Positions 13,196-13,366 of a stretch of DNA of 13,366 nucleotides are shown one piece after another (position 1 is the first letter of the stretch; each line of letters opens with the position of its first letter). The DNA is taken from contig DELD01000072.1 in the NCBI GenBank assembly GCA_002354205.1, positions 1 to 13,366 on the forward strand. Reading direction: 5' to 3'. Position numbers and translations under genes: made by a program. This DNA comes from Micavibrio sp. UBA2705 (GTDB lineage: Bacteria > Pseudomonadota > Alphaproteobacteria > Micavibrionales > Micavibrionaceae). Below the pieces are notes generated by a model. That model worked only from the letters and a program-made list of their open reading frames with translations. It was not told the DNA's origin and did no database searches.

Positions 13196-13366
13196 AAAAA
13201 ACGCTTTGGCGGTACTGTTTTTTTACGGAGGCTTTAAAAGCACATTTTATATCTGAACAAAGGTGTTTTTTCGAGGCTTTTATGCTTTTCAAATGGCTAT
13301 ATGTTGCTAACATGTTATATTAAAGCGGTATTTCATTTATATTCTGTATACAAATCAATTTATTCA
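13196..13366. other. AT-rich tail without a recognisable gene
   Basis: I see no ORF longer than about 15 codons, no tRNA-like structure and no clear terminator. It contains poly-A/poly-T tracts (around 13195-13202 and 13220-13226), the 8-base palindrome AACATGTT and a TATATT that could be a -10 for a rightward gene beyond the edge. Confidence 0.4.

Overview
The window looks like a chromosomal stretch of a moderately AT-rich alphaproteobacterium. The evidence is a PhaR-type polyhydroxyalkanoate (PHA) regulator divergent from a compact PhaC-like hydrolase, an AmgK-like sugar kinase, class II fumarase followed by a ribbon-helix-helix protein, and a DUF465 protein. A Rhodospirillales- or Micavibrio-like lineage would fit, but genus cannot be read from this sequence. 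I saw no rRNA, tRNA, CRISPR array, transposase or phage gene.

Layout. (1) 1-797 (-) is a PhaC-like alpha/beta hydrolase cut by the left edge; phaR (916-1392, +) diverges from it. TGC-N3-GCA motifs resembling PhaR operators lie between them. An unknown 135-residue gene and an AmgK-like kinase follow on +. (2) 3017-5386 (-) holds two tandem genes for unrecognised helical proteins (332 and 442 residues). (3) A complete class I aspartate aminotransferase gene (5576-6796, +) diverges from them and ends at a terminator. After it come a promoter with an overlapping inverted repeat, a tiny possible ORF and a small exported-type protein (7073-7633). That gene's stop abuts a 5'-truncated, frameshifted second aminotransferase copy (7635-8440). 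(4) A HAD hydrolase gene (8513-9145, +) converges on a third helical-protein gene (9212-10450, -). (5) fumC and a ribbon-helix-helix gene (10574-12238, -), an unknown 160-residue gene (12417-12899, +), a DUF465 gene (12926-13132, -) and a gene-free AT-rich tail complete the window.

The most interesting content is the family of three helical proteins. They share an N-terminal charged, probably coiled-coil segment, degenerate repeats of about 88 residues and a conserved C-terminal region. Two of them share a closely matching promoter and leader layout (TTGAC[A/T], 17 bases, TTAAA[A/C], about 42 bases to ATG), so the two loci are probably co-expressed although 4 kb apart. I recognise no known family in them and assign no function. 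The aminotransferase duplication and decay, with an unrelated exported protein at the break, lies between these loci and marks the segment as a rearranged accessory region.
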